Part shown: positions 1 through 7,523 of the stretch, piece after piece
How the letters are laid out: every line of letters begins with the position of its first letter
Position numbering within the stretch: position 1 is the stretch's first letter
Notes under the pieces: model-generated
Told to the model about the DNA's origin: nothing
Database searches by the model: none
What the model saw: only the letters and a program-made list of their open reading frames with translations
DNA from: Xanthobacteraceae bacterium
GTDB taxonomy: Bacteria > Pseudomonadota > Alphaproteobacteria > Rhizobiales > Xanthobacteraceae
Assembly (NCBI GenBank): GCA_030043285.1
Contig: JASHXZ010000598.1
Location: forward strand, 1 to 17,591
Length of the DNA: 17,591 nucleotides
Direction: 5' to 3'
Program-made: the position numbers and the translations under genes

Positions 1-726
1 GCCCCCATGGGCCAGAGCGCCATTCCCGACATGCCGAACTGGACCTGGTACGAATACGGCATGCGCGTCGGCTTTTGGCGCCTGCTGCGCGCGCTGCAAG
101 CGGCCGGCGTCACGCCGACCATGTCGATCAACGCTAAGGTCTGCGAGACCTATCCGCAGGTCGCTGCCGCGGCCCGCGACACCGGCTGGGAATTCATGGC
201 GCACGCCTACGTGCAGATGCCGATCCAGCAGATCGAGGACCAGCGCGCCGTGATCCGCCAATCGGTCGAGTTGATCGAGAAATTCACCGGCACGCGGCCG
301 AGCGGCTGGCTCGGGCCGGGCCGCGGTCAAACGTTTCACACGCTCGACTACGTCACCGAGTGCGGGCTGACCTGGTTCGGCGATTGGATCCTCGACGATC
401 AGCCGCTCTGGGTCAAAACCGCCAACGGGCCGATCCTGTCGATTCCCTACAGCGCCGAGATCAACGACATCACGCTGATGGTGTCGCACCAGCACGAATC
501 CGACGTGCTGCTCAAACGCACGATCGACGCGTTCGACCGGCTCTACGCCGAATCTGCGGAATCCGCCCGCGTCATGGCCATCGGCGTACACCCTTACGTC
601 ACCGGCGCCGCGCACCGCATCAAATATTTCGAACAGCTCTACGATTACATCAACCGGCACGACGTGGTGCACTGGACCGGCGCGCAGATCTACGACTGGT
701 ACACCAAGCTCGTGCCGGCGCCTTAG
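1..726 (+). CDS. Polysaccharide deacetylase family protein (PuuE/allantoinase-like), 5' truncated
   Basis: This is the C-terminal part of a NodB-fold deacetylase, a family of metal-dependent hydrolases removing acyl groups from sugars or opening cyclic amides. The frame is open to the first base, so the ATG at 7 is probably internal and the true start, with the first catalytic Asp motif, lies outside the window. Counting from that ATG, visible marks are NWTWYEYGMR (11-20), a helix region before EFMAHAY (62-68) that carries the motif-2 histidine, FTGTRPSGWLGPG (93-105, motif 3), a GDWILDDQP segment (125-133) and a late HPYVTG motif. This pattern resembles PuuE-type allantoinase-like deacetylases rather than chitooligosaccharide deacetylases. 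The gene converges with the LLM monooxygenase at 771. A link to purine or ureide breakdown is only inferred. The family call is secure; the substrate is not. Confidence 0.85.
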   Translation, partial: APMGQSAIPDMPNWTWYEYGMRVGFWRLLRALQAAGVTPTMSINAKVCETYPQVAAAARDTGWEFMAHAYVQMPIQQIEDQRAVIRQSVELIEKFTGTRPSGWLGPGRGQTFHTLDYVTECGLTWFGDWILDDQPLWVKTANGPILSIPYSAEINDITLMVSHQHESDVLLKRTIDAFDRLYAESAESARVMAIGVHPYVTGAAHRIKYFEQLYDYINRHDVVHWTGAQIYDWYTKLVPAP

Positions 727-770
727 GGCAGGATTTAACGAACAGCCCTTCGGCAATCTTGGTAGAGCTC

Positions 771-1901
771 TCAGTGCAAGCCGGGATTTAGCGGGTCGCG
801 CAAGCCGGCGCGCTCCATCCGCGGCAACAGCTCGTCGCGGATGTGCGGAAAATCATCGACATAGTTGATCATGCCGCACGCCGCGCCATCGAGGCCAGCG
901 CTGCTTAGGCGCTTGAACGTCTCCACCGCGTCGTCGTAGCTGCCGACGCAAGGGAATCCGGCACCGCTGATCAGCCGCGCCTTCAGCTTGTCCTCGTCGG
1001 CCTTGAGCCAGGTGTTGATGCGCGAACCACGCAGCTTGAACGCGTAGTCCGCCGACTCCCAGTCGCCTTTCTCATAGACGATGTAGTGGTGATAGTCCTC
1101 GGCCTCCTTGCGGGTGCGCCGGACCATCAGATGACAGGAGGCGAAGATGTTGCGCAGCTGTCCGGGCGGCGCCGCGTCGCGGAAGAATTTCAGCTTCGCC
1201 ACCAGATCATCGTGAGCGGGCGGCACGGTGGTGAACAGGCAATCGGCCTTGCGCGCGGCAAATTCGCGGCCGATCTCCGAATTGCCGGCGCTGACCAGAA
1301 GCGGCCGGCTGCCCCAGAACGGCTTCGGCTTGCCGAGCACCGCTTTGAGCTTGTAGTGGCGGCCGTCGAAATCGAACGGCTGGTGCTCGGCCCAGATGCG
1401 ATTGACGATCTCGAGCCATTCTTCGGCGTAGTCGTAGCGGCCATCATGGTCGCCGAGCGCCACACCCATCATGCCGAATTCGATCGGATTCCACCCCGAC
1501 ACCACGTTCAGGCCGAAGCGGCCATGGCCGATGTGGTCGGCGGTGACCATCTGCTTGGCGGCAAAAACCGGATTGACGAAGGCGACGTGCAAGGTGCCGA
1601 ACGTGGTGATGTCCTGCGTCATGGCGAGCAGCCCGCAGGCCCAGGCGATGGTCTCGAACGTCGTCCCTTGCGTGTCGCTCTCGCCCTGATAGCCGTGCCA
1701 GCGCCCGATCGGCAGCAGGAATTCGAGGCCGGCTTCGTCGGCAAGCTTCGCCGCCTTGACATTATTGTCCCAAGACGCGTCCCAGCGTTCCGGCGCCTTG
1801 GTCAGGCTCAAGCCGCCCAGACAGTTCATGCCGAACAGGCCGAGCTTGAACTTGTTCTTGTTGTAGATCCGGGTCTCGTCTCTGCTGCGCGGAGTGGACA
1901 C
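771..1901 (-). CDS. LLM-class flavin-dependent monooxygenase, RutA/SfnG-like
   Basis: This is a TIM-barrel FMNH2-dependent oxygenase of the bacterial luciferase superfamily. From a GTG start at 1901 it is 376 residues, the usual size for the RutA (pyrimidine ring-opening) and SfnG (dimethylsulfone) branch. Marks of the family are FGTLHVAFVNPVFAAKQ (101-117), GHGRFGLNVVSGWNPIEFG (125-143) and RYDYAEEWLEI (155-165). The frame stays open to a further GTG at 1928, but GGAG at 1908-1911 sits six bases before the 1901 GTG, so that start is preferred. It stands alone on the minus strand, converging with the deacetylase. Enzymes of this type need reduced flavin from a separate reductase, and none is encoded nearby. 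Oxidation of a sulfone, sulfonate or N-heterocycle is possible; the exact substrate cannot be read from the sequence. Confidence 0.9.
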   Translation of the reverse strand: MSTPRSRDETRIYNKNKFKLGLFGMNCLGGLSLTKAPERWDASWDNNVKAAKLADEAGLEFLLPIGRWHGYQGESDTQGTTFETIAWACGLLAMTQDITTFGTLHVAFVNPVFAAKQMVTADHIGHGRFGLNVVSGWNPIEFGMMGVALGDHDGRYDYAEEWLEIVNRIWAEHQPFDFDGRHYKLKAVLGKPKPFWGSRPLLVSAGNSEIGREFAARKADCLFTTVPPAHDDLVAKLKFFRDAAPPGQLRNIFASCHLMVRRTRKEAEDYHHYIVYEKGDWESADYAFKLRGSRINTWLKADEDKLKARLISGAGFPCVGSYDDAVETFKRLSSAGLDGAACGMINYVDDFPHIRDELLPRMERAGLRDPLNPGLH

Positions 1902-1907
1902 TCGCTT

Positions 1908-1911
1908 CTCC
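1908..1911 (-). promoter_or_regulatory. Shine-Dalgarno GGAG that decides the start of the LLM gene at 1901
   Basis: GGAG on the minus strand lies six bases before the GTG at 1899-1901. The upstream alternative GTG at 1926-1928 has no comparable site. Confidence 0.55.
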
Positions 1912-1993
1912 GATTCTCGGCCAAACACAGGGCCGGCTGCTCTATCGAACTCGGGTTATGTTCGTCGAAATGATCATTAAATACCGAGGCCGC

Positions 1994-2308
1994 TTACGGC
2001 CAGTTCGCGTACATTGCTGCTGCGATTGCCAGAAACGCTAAAATCCACATCGAAATGGGACCTCCGGGGCCTTTGAACTCAAGGCCGAGTACTTTGTATT
2101 CTACCTGTCCAGTTGCGGTAACTTGGAAGAATGCGACGATAACAAACGCAAATAAGCCGGCAGCGGGAAGACCGACAATCACCCGGAAATGCTCTATCAC
2201 AAACTTATGGACGCCTTCATCATTCCACTCAGTGACGACCAACGCAATCAGGGTTACGAAGAAGGCGAGTATGATGACGAAGCCGATCACAGGCACCACA
2301 TATTTCAT
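1994..2308 (-). CDS. Small integral membrane protein of unknown function
   Basis: This is a 104-residue protein from the ATG at 2308, which is preceded by GGGGGAG three bases upstream. A longer TTG start at 2335 is open but less well supported. Three hydrophobic segments are visible: residues about 4-26, 43-64 and 84-101. They are separated by a charged loop (EWNDEGVHKFVIEHF) and a loop with KVLGLEFKGPGGP. The KGPGGPI motif just before the last segment resembles short membrane proteins of unknown role in proteobacteria, but I do not recognise a named family. It sits 92 bases upstream of the minus-strand LLM gene and could share its transcript. No function is assigned. Confidence 0.75.
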   Translation of the reverse strand: MKYVVPVIGFVIILAFFVTLIALVVTEWNDEGVHKFVIEHFRVIVGLPAAGLFAFVIVAFFQVTATGQVEYKVLGLEFKGPGGPISMWILAFLAIAAAMYANWP

Positions 2309-2555
2309 ATGCTCCCCCGAGTTCGCATCAGACAAGTCAAACCGTCTACACCTCTAAAGTGCAAAAATATCACCTATCTCCAACAAACGCCACGCGATTG
2401 CCACCGTCACAGCTGAGAATTATGCAAGGTGTTGTGTTGCGGTGCGATACCTACCTTAATCACAGGCGCGCCAGTATCGACCAGCGCACAGATTGACAGA
2501 CATGGCGATTTGAATTTCGCTTGGCGTCTTCACCCAGCCTCCCGGGAGCCACGCG
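2309..2555. promoter_or_regulatory. Divergent intergenic region between small membrane protein and NtaA-like monooxygenase
   Basis: This 247-base spacer is clearly more AT-rich than its flanks and separates two divergently oriented genes, so it must hold promoters for both. A TTGACA hexamer occurs at 2493-2498, but no convincing -10 box follows at the right distance. GGGAG at 2544-2548, seven bases before the TTG at 2556, serves the rightward gene. No palindrome or riboswitch was recognised. Confidence 0.4.
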
Positions 2556-3884
2556 TTGTCGCGAGCCGAAACGATTCATCTGGCGGCCGATATTTCGTTC
2601 CTGCACACCGACTACCTCTGGCGCATGCCCGGCTCGTGGATCGGTTATCCGTATTACGGCAGCTCCGAGTTCTACGAGGACATCGCCCGCATCGCCGATC
2701 GCGGCGTCATGGACATGCTGTTCTTCGGCGACACTGGCGGCACGTCGGAAGATTACGGCGGCAATCACGAGGCAGTGGTGCGGTACGGGGCCAAGTGGCC
2801 GCGCCACGACATGACGCCCATGATCCCGCTGATGGCAAAGGCCGCACCCGGCGTCGGCTTCGCGCTGACCTTGTCGACCACGTATCACCATCCCTTCCAT
2901 TGCGCGCGGCTGTTCAACGCGCTCGATCACGTCACCCGCGGCCGCATCGCCTGGAACGCGGTGACTTCGGCCTACAAGAACGAGGCCGCCAATTACGGCT
3001 TCGACGAGATGATGGACCACGACGAGCGCTACGTGCGGGCGGACGAGTTTCTCCAGGTGGCGTTCAAGCTGTGGGACTCGATCGAGCCGGACGCGCTGAT
3101 TCTGGATCGCGAGCGCGGCATCTATGCGGATCCGAAAAAGGTGCATCGCATCGATCACCGCGGCCGCTACTTCAACGTCCGCGGCCCCCTGCCCGCCCTG
3201 CCATCGCCGCAGCAGCGCCCGGTGGTGATCCAGGCCGGCCTGTCGGGGCCGGGCATGAAGCTCGCCGCGACTTATGCGGAGCTACAGTTCAGCACCCGGC
3301 GTACGCTCGCCAGCATGAAGCAACATCGCCAGGCGCTCGACGCCGCGCTTGCGGCGGCGGGCCGCAAGCCGCGCGACATCGGTATTCTCTGGTCGATCCG
3401 CATCCAGGTCGCAGACTCCGATGCCCACGCCGCCGAGCAGGAGCGCCGCTATCTGGAATCGATTCCGCCCGAAGCCGGCCTCGTTGAAATGTCGGCGCAG
3501 TACGGCGTCGATTTCTCGACCGCAAAGCCCGGCATGCGGCTGTCGGACTTTGCCGACGAAGTCCGGGCGCAAAAGGGCAACCTCGGCAGCTTCGAGGAAC
3601 TGCTCAAGACCATCGATCCCAATCAATCGCTCAAGGAGTTCGCGCATCGCTTTCTGGTCGACCGCATCCTCACCGCCGCGGGCACGCCGACCAAGATCGC
3701 CGACACATTGGAAGAGCTGCATCACGAGACCGGCGCCAATGGCGGCTTCATTCTCGGCCGCGGTTATTCGGCGCCCGACAACATCCGCGAATTCGTCGAC
3801 TACGTCGTGCCTGAGTTGCAGCGCCGCGGTCTCGCCAAAAAAAAATATGCCGGCCCGACGCTGCGCGAGAATCTCAATGGCTGA
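2556..3884 (+). CDS. LLM-class flavin-dependent monooxygenase, NtaA/SnaA/DszA-like
   Basis: This 442-residue protein matches the length and layout of the NtaA/SnaA/DszA branch, FMNH2-dependent oxygenases acting on nitrilotriacetate, pristinamycin precursors or dibenzothiophene sulfone. Signature segments are the N-terminal strand IHLAADISFL (7-16), FYEDIARIADRGVMDMLFF (39-57), GRIAWNAVTSAY (129-140), DERYVRADEF (156-165) and VVIQAGLSGPG (223-233). The last corresponds to the QAGxSxxG phosphate-binding loop. The start is a TTG supported by GGGAG seven bases upstream. The SsuA-like binding protein follows after 65 bases on the same strand, suggesting cotranscription. Oddities are the rare start codon and a run of nine A at 3837-3845 near the 3' end. 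Family assignment is firm; substrate is unknown. Confidence 0.92.
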   Translation: MSRAETIHLAADISFLHTDYLWRMPGSWIGYPYYGSSEFYEDIARIADRGVMDMLFFGDTGGTSEDYGGNHEAVVRYGAKWPRHDMTPMIPLMAKAAPGVGFALTLSTTYHHPFHCARLFNALDHVTRGRIAWNAVTSAYKNEAANYGFDEMMDHDERYVRADEFLQVAFKLWDSIEPDALILDRERGIYADPKKVHRIDHRGRYFNVRGPLPALPSPQQRPVVIQAGLSGPGMKLAATYAELQFSTRRTLASMKQHRQALDAALAAAGRKPRDIGILWSIRIQVADSDAHAAEQERRYLESIPPEAGLVEMSAQYGVDFSTAKPGMRLSDFADEVRAQKGNLGSFEELLKTIDPNQSLKEFAHRFLVDRILTAAGTPTKIADTLEELHHETGANGGFILGRGYSAPDNIREFVDYVVPELQRRGLAKKKYAGPTLRENLNG

Positions 3885-3902
3885 CTGTTAAAGCTGTCGG
3901 CT

Positions 3903-3916
3903 GCAGCGTACGCTGC
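3903..3916. repeat. Perfect 14-bp palindrome upstream of the SsuA-like gene
   Basis: GCAGCGTACGCTGC reads the same on both strands and lies 33 bases before the ATG at 3950, in the short spacer after the NtaA-like gene. It has no loop and no T-run, so it suits a dimeric regulator's operator better than a terminator. Chance occurrence in GC-rich DNA cannot be excluded. Confidence 0.4.
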
Positions 3917-3949
3917 TATCACCTGCCCGCTCAATTTCTTGAGGGTCCC

Positions 3950-5005
3950 ATGAACGCGCTTGCTATTTGGCATCGGCCGATCAGCCGCCGCCGCTTCGTT
4001 ACGTCTTCGGCGGCCGCGGTAGGCGCCATGGCGCTGATCCGATCGCCTTTTGTCCACGCCGCGCCAGTCAAGAAAGTCAGCATGACTTTGGACTGGATCT
4101 TCCAGGGACCCAATTGCGGTTTCATGCTGGCGCGCGACAAAGGCTTTTACGAGCAGGCCGGGCTCGACGTGTCGATCACTGCCGGCAAGGGCTCGGTCTC
4201 GACCGCCCAGCTCGTGGCCAGCCGGGCGACGCAATTCGGTTTCGGCGACGGCTACGTGGTCGGCAGCGGCGTCACCAAGGGCATGGGCATCAAGAGCATC
4301 GGCAGCGTTTTCAGGCGCAATCCGGCGGCCGTCGTCGTGCTCGCCGATTCCGGTATCAAGACGCCGAAAGATCTCGAGGGCAAAACCATCGCCATCACCG
4401 CGGGCAGCGCGCAATTCCAGCAATGGCCGGCGTTCGCCAAAGGCGCCGGCCTCGATGCGTCCAAGATCGAGATCGTGAACTTGGATCCGGCGGGCGTCGG
4501 GCCGGCGCTGATCTCCGGCAAGGTGCCGGCCATTGCCGGCTTCGCGCAGGGCTATGTGCCGGCGATCGAAATTCGCGGCAAGAAAGAGGTGCGGATTTTC
4601 TGGTACGCCGATTACGGCGTGACCGTGGTCAGCAACGGCATCATCGTTCACGACGATCTGATCAAGAGTGATCCGGAGCTGGTGCGCGCTTTCGTCACCG
4701 CGACGATCAAGGGTTTTCTGTACAGCCGGAAAAATCCTGACGAGGCGGTGGCCACGGTGAAAAAATATTTACCGACGGTCGACCCGCAGATCACCCGGCG
4801 CGAAATGGAGCTGGCCTGGAAGACCTGGGTCACGCCGAACACCAAAGGCAAGCCGCTCGGCTGGGCATCGGATACCGATTGGACCGCAACCGTCGGCGTG
4901 CTCAAGCAATACGGCGGCGTCACCGCACCGCTGCAGCCGAGCATGCTCTACACGAACGATTTCGTGCCGACCGGCGCCGAATTCGTGCCGCCGCAAGAAT
5001 CATAA
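3950..5005 (+). CDS. ABC transporter substrate-binding protein, NMT1/THI5 (SsuA/TauA-like)
   Basis: This is a 351-residue periplasmic binding protein of the NMT1/SsuA group, which delivers sulfonates, nitrate, pyrimidine precursors or similar organics to an ABC importer. The N-terminus has a Tat-type signal with SRRRFV at 12-17, a hydrophobic AAAVGAMAL stretch and likely cleavage near VHA-A (about residue 37). The mature part starts KKVSMTLDWIFQGPN. It continues with ARDKGFYEQAGLDV (61-74), typical of the family, and with GIKTPKDLEGKTIAI in lobe 2. GAGGG at 3941-3945 supports the ATG. No permease or ATPase lies nearby, so the partner components are elsewhere or outside the window. The next gene, a Bug-type binding protein, begins 16-22 bases downstream, which points to one transcript with the NtaA-like oxygenase. 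Confidence 0.92.
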   Translation: MNALAIWHRPISRRRFVTSSAAAVGAMALIRSPFVHAAPVKKVSMTLDWIFQGPNCGFMLARDKGFYEQAGLDVSITAGKGSVSTAQLVASRATQFGFGDGYVVGSGVTKGMGIKSIGSVFRRNPAAVVVLADSGIKTPKDLEGKTIAITAGSAQFQQWPAFAKGAGLDASKIEIVNLDPAGVGPALISGKVPAIAGFAQGYVPAIEIRGKKEVRIFWYADYGVTVVSNGIIVHDDLIKSDPELVRAFVTATIKGFLYSRKNPDEAVATVKKYLPTVDPQITRREMELAWKTWVTPNTKGKPLGWASDTDWTATVGVLKQYGGVTAPLQPSMLYTNDFVPTGAEFVPPQES

Positions 5006-5027
5006 AAGAAGAGGAAAAGAGGTGAAG

Positions 5028-6050
5028 ATGAAACCTGGCGGTTTGAACCGAGCCGAAATGGTCCGTCGCATGGCGCCACGCCGACGTGACGTTCTGCGAC
5101 TCGGCCTGGCAGCAGGCGCGATGGCGGCATCGCCCGGCGCATTGCGGGCGGAAACGGCCTATCCGTCACGTCCGGTCCATATGCTGCTCGGTTTTTCCGC
5201 CGGCGGCTCGTCCGACGTGATCGGCCGGCTCGTCTGCCAATACTTGTCCGAGCGTCTGCGCCGACCGTTTGTGTTCGACGACAAGCCGGGCGCCGGCAGC
5301 AACATTGCCACCGAGATCATCGCCAAGGAGGCGCCCGACGGCTACTCGCTGTTGTGGTGCACGTCGGCCAACGCGATCAACGCCACGCTCTACCAGAACC
5401 TTAACTTCGATTTTCTGCGCGACTTCGCGCCGGTCGCCAGCGTGTTTCGCGTGCCCAACGTGCTCGAGGTCCATCCATCCGTTCCGGTCAAGACCGTTCC
5501 GGAATTCATCGCCTACGCCAAGGCCAATCCCGGCAAGCTCAACTTCGCCTCCGGCGGCATCGGCGCGACGCAGCACATGTCCGCCGAGCTGTTCAAGTTC
5601 ATGACCGGCATCGATATGAAGCACGTGCCGTATCGCGGCTCGGCGCCGGCGCTGATCGATCTGCTCGGCGGCCAGGTGCAGGTGATGTTCGACCTGTTGC
5701 CGGCGTCGCTCGGCTATATCCGCGCCGGCAAGCTGCGCGCACTCGCCGTCACCACGGCGGAAAAATCCGCGGCGTTGCCAGAGCTGCCGACGATCGCCGC
5801 ATTCGTGCCGGGCTACGAAGCCAGCACCTGGAACGGCATCGTGGCGCCCAAAGGCACGCCGGCCGATGTGATCGAAAAACTCAACGGCGCGATCAATGCC
5901 GCGCTTGCGGATGCGACCATCAAGGCCCACCTCGCCGATCTCGGCGCGACCACGATGCCAGGTTCATCCGCGCAATTCAGCAACTTCCTCGCCGACGAGA
6001 CGGCGAAGTGGGCCAAGGTGATCACGTTCGCAGGCATCAAGGCAGGATAG
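5028..6050 (+). CDS. Bug/TctC family tripartite tricarboxylate-type solute-binding protein
   Basis: This is an exported binding protein of the Bug/TctC family, which captures carboxylated or amide ligands. Family marks are YPSRPVHMLLGFSAGGSSDV at the mature N-terminus, KPGAGSNIATEIIAKEAPDGY, VPYRGSAPALIDLLGGQVQ, AGKLRALAVTT and LPELPTIAAF, in the canonical order. The signal peptide has PRRRDVLRLGL followed by a hydrophobic Ala/Gly stretch, so Tat export is possible. Two starts compete: GTG at 5022 with GAGG seven bases upstream, and ATG at 5028 with AGAGG five bases upstream. The ATG is preferred. The gene follows the SsuA-like gene closely, giving two binding proteins of unrelated folds in one apparent operon. 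TctA/TctB membrane partners are absent, as is common for Bug proteins. Confidence 0.92.
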   Translation: MKPGGLNRAEMVRRMAPRRRDVLRLGLAAGAMAASPGALRAETAYPSRPVHMLLGFSAGGSSDVIGRLVCQYLSERLRRPFVFDDKPGAGSNIATEIIAKEAPDGYSLLWCTSANAINATLYQNLNFDFLRDFAPVASVFRVPNVLEVHPSVPVKTVPEFIAYAKANPGKLNFASGGIGATQHMSAELFKFMTGIDMKHVPYRGSAPALIDLLGGQVQVMFDLLPASLGYIRAGKLRALAVTTAEKSAALPELPTIAAFVPGYEASTWNGIVAPKGTPADVIEKLNGAINAALADATIKAHLADLGATTMPGSSAQFSNFLADETAKWAKVITFAGIKAG

Positions 6051-6110
6051 CGCCCAAGCGGCGCGGCGCCACCGCTGCCCCACATTCTTCCTATCACCCA
6101 AGGCAATGCG

Positions 6111-6145
6111 AGCGCGAACGGAGCCGTATCCGCCTCGTTCGCGCT
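6111..6145. repeat. Stem-loop (10-bp perfect inverted repeat) between convergent genes
   Basis: AGCGCGAACG at 6111-6120 is exactly complementary to CGTTCGCGCT at 6136-6145, with a 15-base loop. Flanking GCG/TCGC extends the stem with one bulge. It lies between the stop of the Bug gene and the stop of the His-rich peptide gene, the place for a shared terminator. No T-run follows on either strand, so it is either a non-canonical terminator, an mRNA-stabilising hairpin or a REP-like element. Confidence 0.5.
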
Positions 6146-6156
6146 TCGCCCAAACT

Positions 6157-6345
6157 TCACATGCCGGAGCAAGCCGTTTGGAAATGGATGGCGCAAGGCG
6201 GCGGATCCGCCGGACCTGCCTGCTTCGCCTGTGCGTGATGATGGTGGTGGTGCGTCGCCGCCCACGCCGAGCCAGGCGCAGCAAGAATGAGGCCAAGCGC
6301 CAGCACGCTTAAGCCATAAGCAATGATTGCACGCGTCTTGTTCAT
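6157..6345 (-). CDS. Small exported histidine-rich peptide (hexahistidine run)
   Basis: This is a 62-residue open frame with a strong ribosome site: GGAGG at 6351-6355, five bases before the ATG. Residues 1-29 form a classic Sec signal peptide with a basic start (MNKTR), a hydrophobic core (SVLALGLILA) and an AWA cleavage motif. The predicted mature peptide of about 33 residues begins ATHHHHHHAQA, with six consecutive histidines at 32-37. It then has a PADPPPC segment and a second cysteine at 59. Periplasmic metal (Ni, Zn or Cu) binding or buffering is a natural inference from the His run. I do not recognise a named family. The gene is monocistronic in appearance, separated by 311 bases from the next minus-strand gene. 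Start, signal and SD together make it a real gene despite its size. Confidence 0.75.
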   Translation of the reverse strand: MNKTRAIIAYGLSVLALGLILAAPGSAWAATHHHHHHAQAKQAGPADPPPCAIHFQTACSGM

Positions 6346-6656
6346 TTTTTCCTCCGTGTTGCGTGCGGCTTGAGCGTTCTCGCCCCCCGAGGACCCCGGC
6401 CGTCAGCGTTGCAGTATTAACTTGAAGAAAACAGACAATGAGAGACGCCGGCCTGTAAAAAATGAGCGCGTGCGCGTAAACATCCGCGAAACTCTACGCG
6501 AAAGATACGCCGCCACCGGCAAAATGTACGAGTTGTATTTTTATATGAGAAATTTATTCGGCGGCCGGGCCACCGATGTCGCGGGATTTCGGAGGAAGTG
6601 GATCAGCGCGTCACGGCAATGACGATTCGGCTTTTCTGAAAAAATATGTCGGCGGT
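6346..6656. other. 311-base spacer with one doubtful short frame
   Basis: This stretch lies upstream of the His-rich peptide gene and downstream of the MBL gene. Its left end holds the GGAGG site of the peptide gene and must hold its promoter, although no clear -35/-10 pair was found. On the plus strand a 66-codon frame from a TTG at 6422 to 6622 encodes a basic peptide containing YELYFYMRNLFGG. It has no ribosome site, and its base composition is more AT-rich than the surroundings. It could be a gene remnant or chance. I see no RNA gene or terminator here. Confidence 0.35.
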
Positions 6657-7478
6657 TCATTCATAACCGCGCTTACCCTCGATCGCGGCGACGTATCGCG
6701 CAATCGATTCTTTCAATATCGCTTTGCCGTCGTTGGCGATGACGCGGTCGAAGTAATGGCCGTAAATTGCCGCAAACGCGAACGGCTCGAGCGCCGCGCC
6801 GATGTGCTCGACGGCGCGCGCCGACAACGGAATAAAATTCGGATAGCTGCGCATGAACGACAGCCATTTGCGGTCGGTCGTTACGGTCAGGATATCGCCG
6901 CCGCAAACCGCGCCGCGTCCGCCGGCGCCGCCGGCCCAATGCACCACGGTGCCGCCCTCGAAGTGACCGCCGCAGCGAATGAGCGTGGCGCCCTCCCACA
7001 GTGTCTTGGTCTCGCCGTCCCATAATTCGACGGCCGGATCCGCGCGCATGATCCATTGCCGGTCGGCCGCGTGCAGGTGAATGCGCGCCGCGAACGCGCG
7101 CGCCCACTCCACCATGGTCGTGTAGAAATGCGGGTGCGAGATCGCAATCGCATCGATGCCGCCAAAGCCATTGATCATCGTCACGGTCGCGTCATCGAGC
7201 GTGGCGATACAGTCCCACAGGATGTTGCCGCGATCGGTGCGAACGAGCAGCGCGCGTTGCCCGATGGCGAAGGCCGGCGTCGAGCCGATGCCAATAATGC
7301 CCTTCTCGTATTCGCGGAACGTATTGGTGTGGCTTGCCCGCAGCGCCTCGAGCGTGGTCCAGGTCTGGCCGCGCGGCGGCACGTATTGGCGCTCCTCCTC
7401 GCAGATGACGCATTGCGCCGGCGGCCGCGCGCTTTCGGCAAATTGCGTACCGCATGCGGTGCAGATGAAAAGCGGCAT
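6657..7478 (-). CDS. MBL-fold metallo-hydrolase-like protein with N-terminal zinc ribbon
   Basis: This 273-residue protein has two parts. Residues 1-35 carry CTAC (6-9) and CVIC (23-26), a rubredoxin-like or zinc-ribbon knuckle pair. The rest follows the metallo-beta-lactamase fold: VRTDRGNILWDC (79-90), AISHPHFYT (112-120), CGGHFEGGTVVHW (169-181), CGGDIL (192-197) and IYGHYF (238-243). The usual HxHxDH loop reads HPHFYT, keeping H115 and H117 but with Tyr and Thr where the Asp and third His should be. H172, D195 and H241 are present as the other ligands. A mononuclear or altered metal site is therefore likely. It is the last gene of the CMD-Bug-MBL unit, 45 bases after the Bug gene. The ATG is kept although its SD is weak. 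Specific reaction is unknown. Confidence 0.88.
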   Translation of the reverse strand: MPLFICTACGTQFAESARPPAQCVICEEERQYVPPRGQTWTTLEALRASHTNTFREYEKGIIGIGSTPAFAIGQRALLVRTDRGNILWDCIATLDDATVTMINGFGGIDAIAISHPHFYTTMVEWARAFAARIHLHAADRQWIMRADPAVELWDGETKTLWEGATLIRCGGHFEGGTVVHWAGGAGGRGAVCGGDILTVTTDRKWLSFMRSYPNFIPLSARAVEHIGAALEPFAFAAIYGHYFDRVIANDGKAILKESIARYVAAIEGKRGYE

Positions 7479-7523
7479 CGGTTAATCCGTCGAATCCCGC
7501 CGGTTCGTGAGCGCACCAAGCAG

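Noticed and set aside
2493..2498. TTGACA as a -35 box before the NtaA-like gene
   Set aside because: No -10 hexamer at 16-18 bases; the match may be chance.
2429..3487. Plus-strand frame of 352 codons overlapping the NtaA-like gene
   Set aside because: Arg-rich product without family features, overlapping a well-supported enzyme in another frame.
6422..6622. 66-codon plus-strand frame from a TTG
   Set aside because: No ribosome site and no family resemblance; kept only as a note on the spacer.
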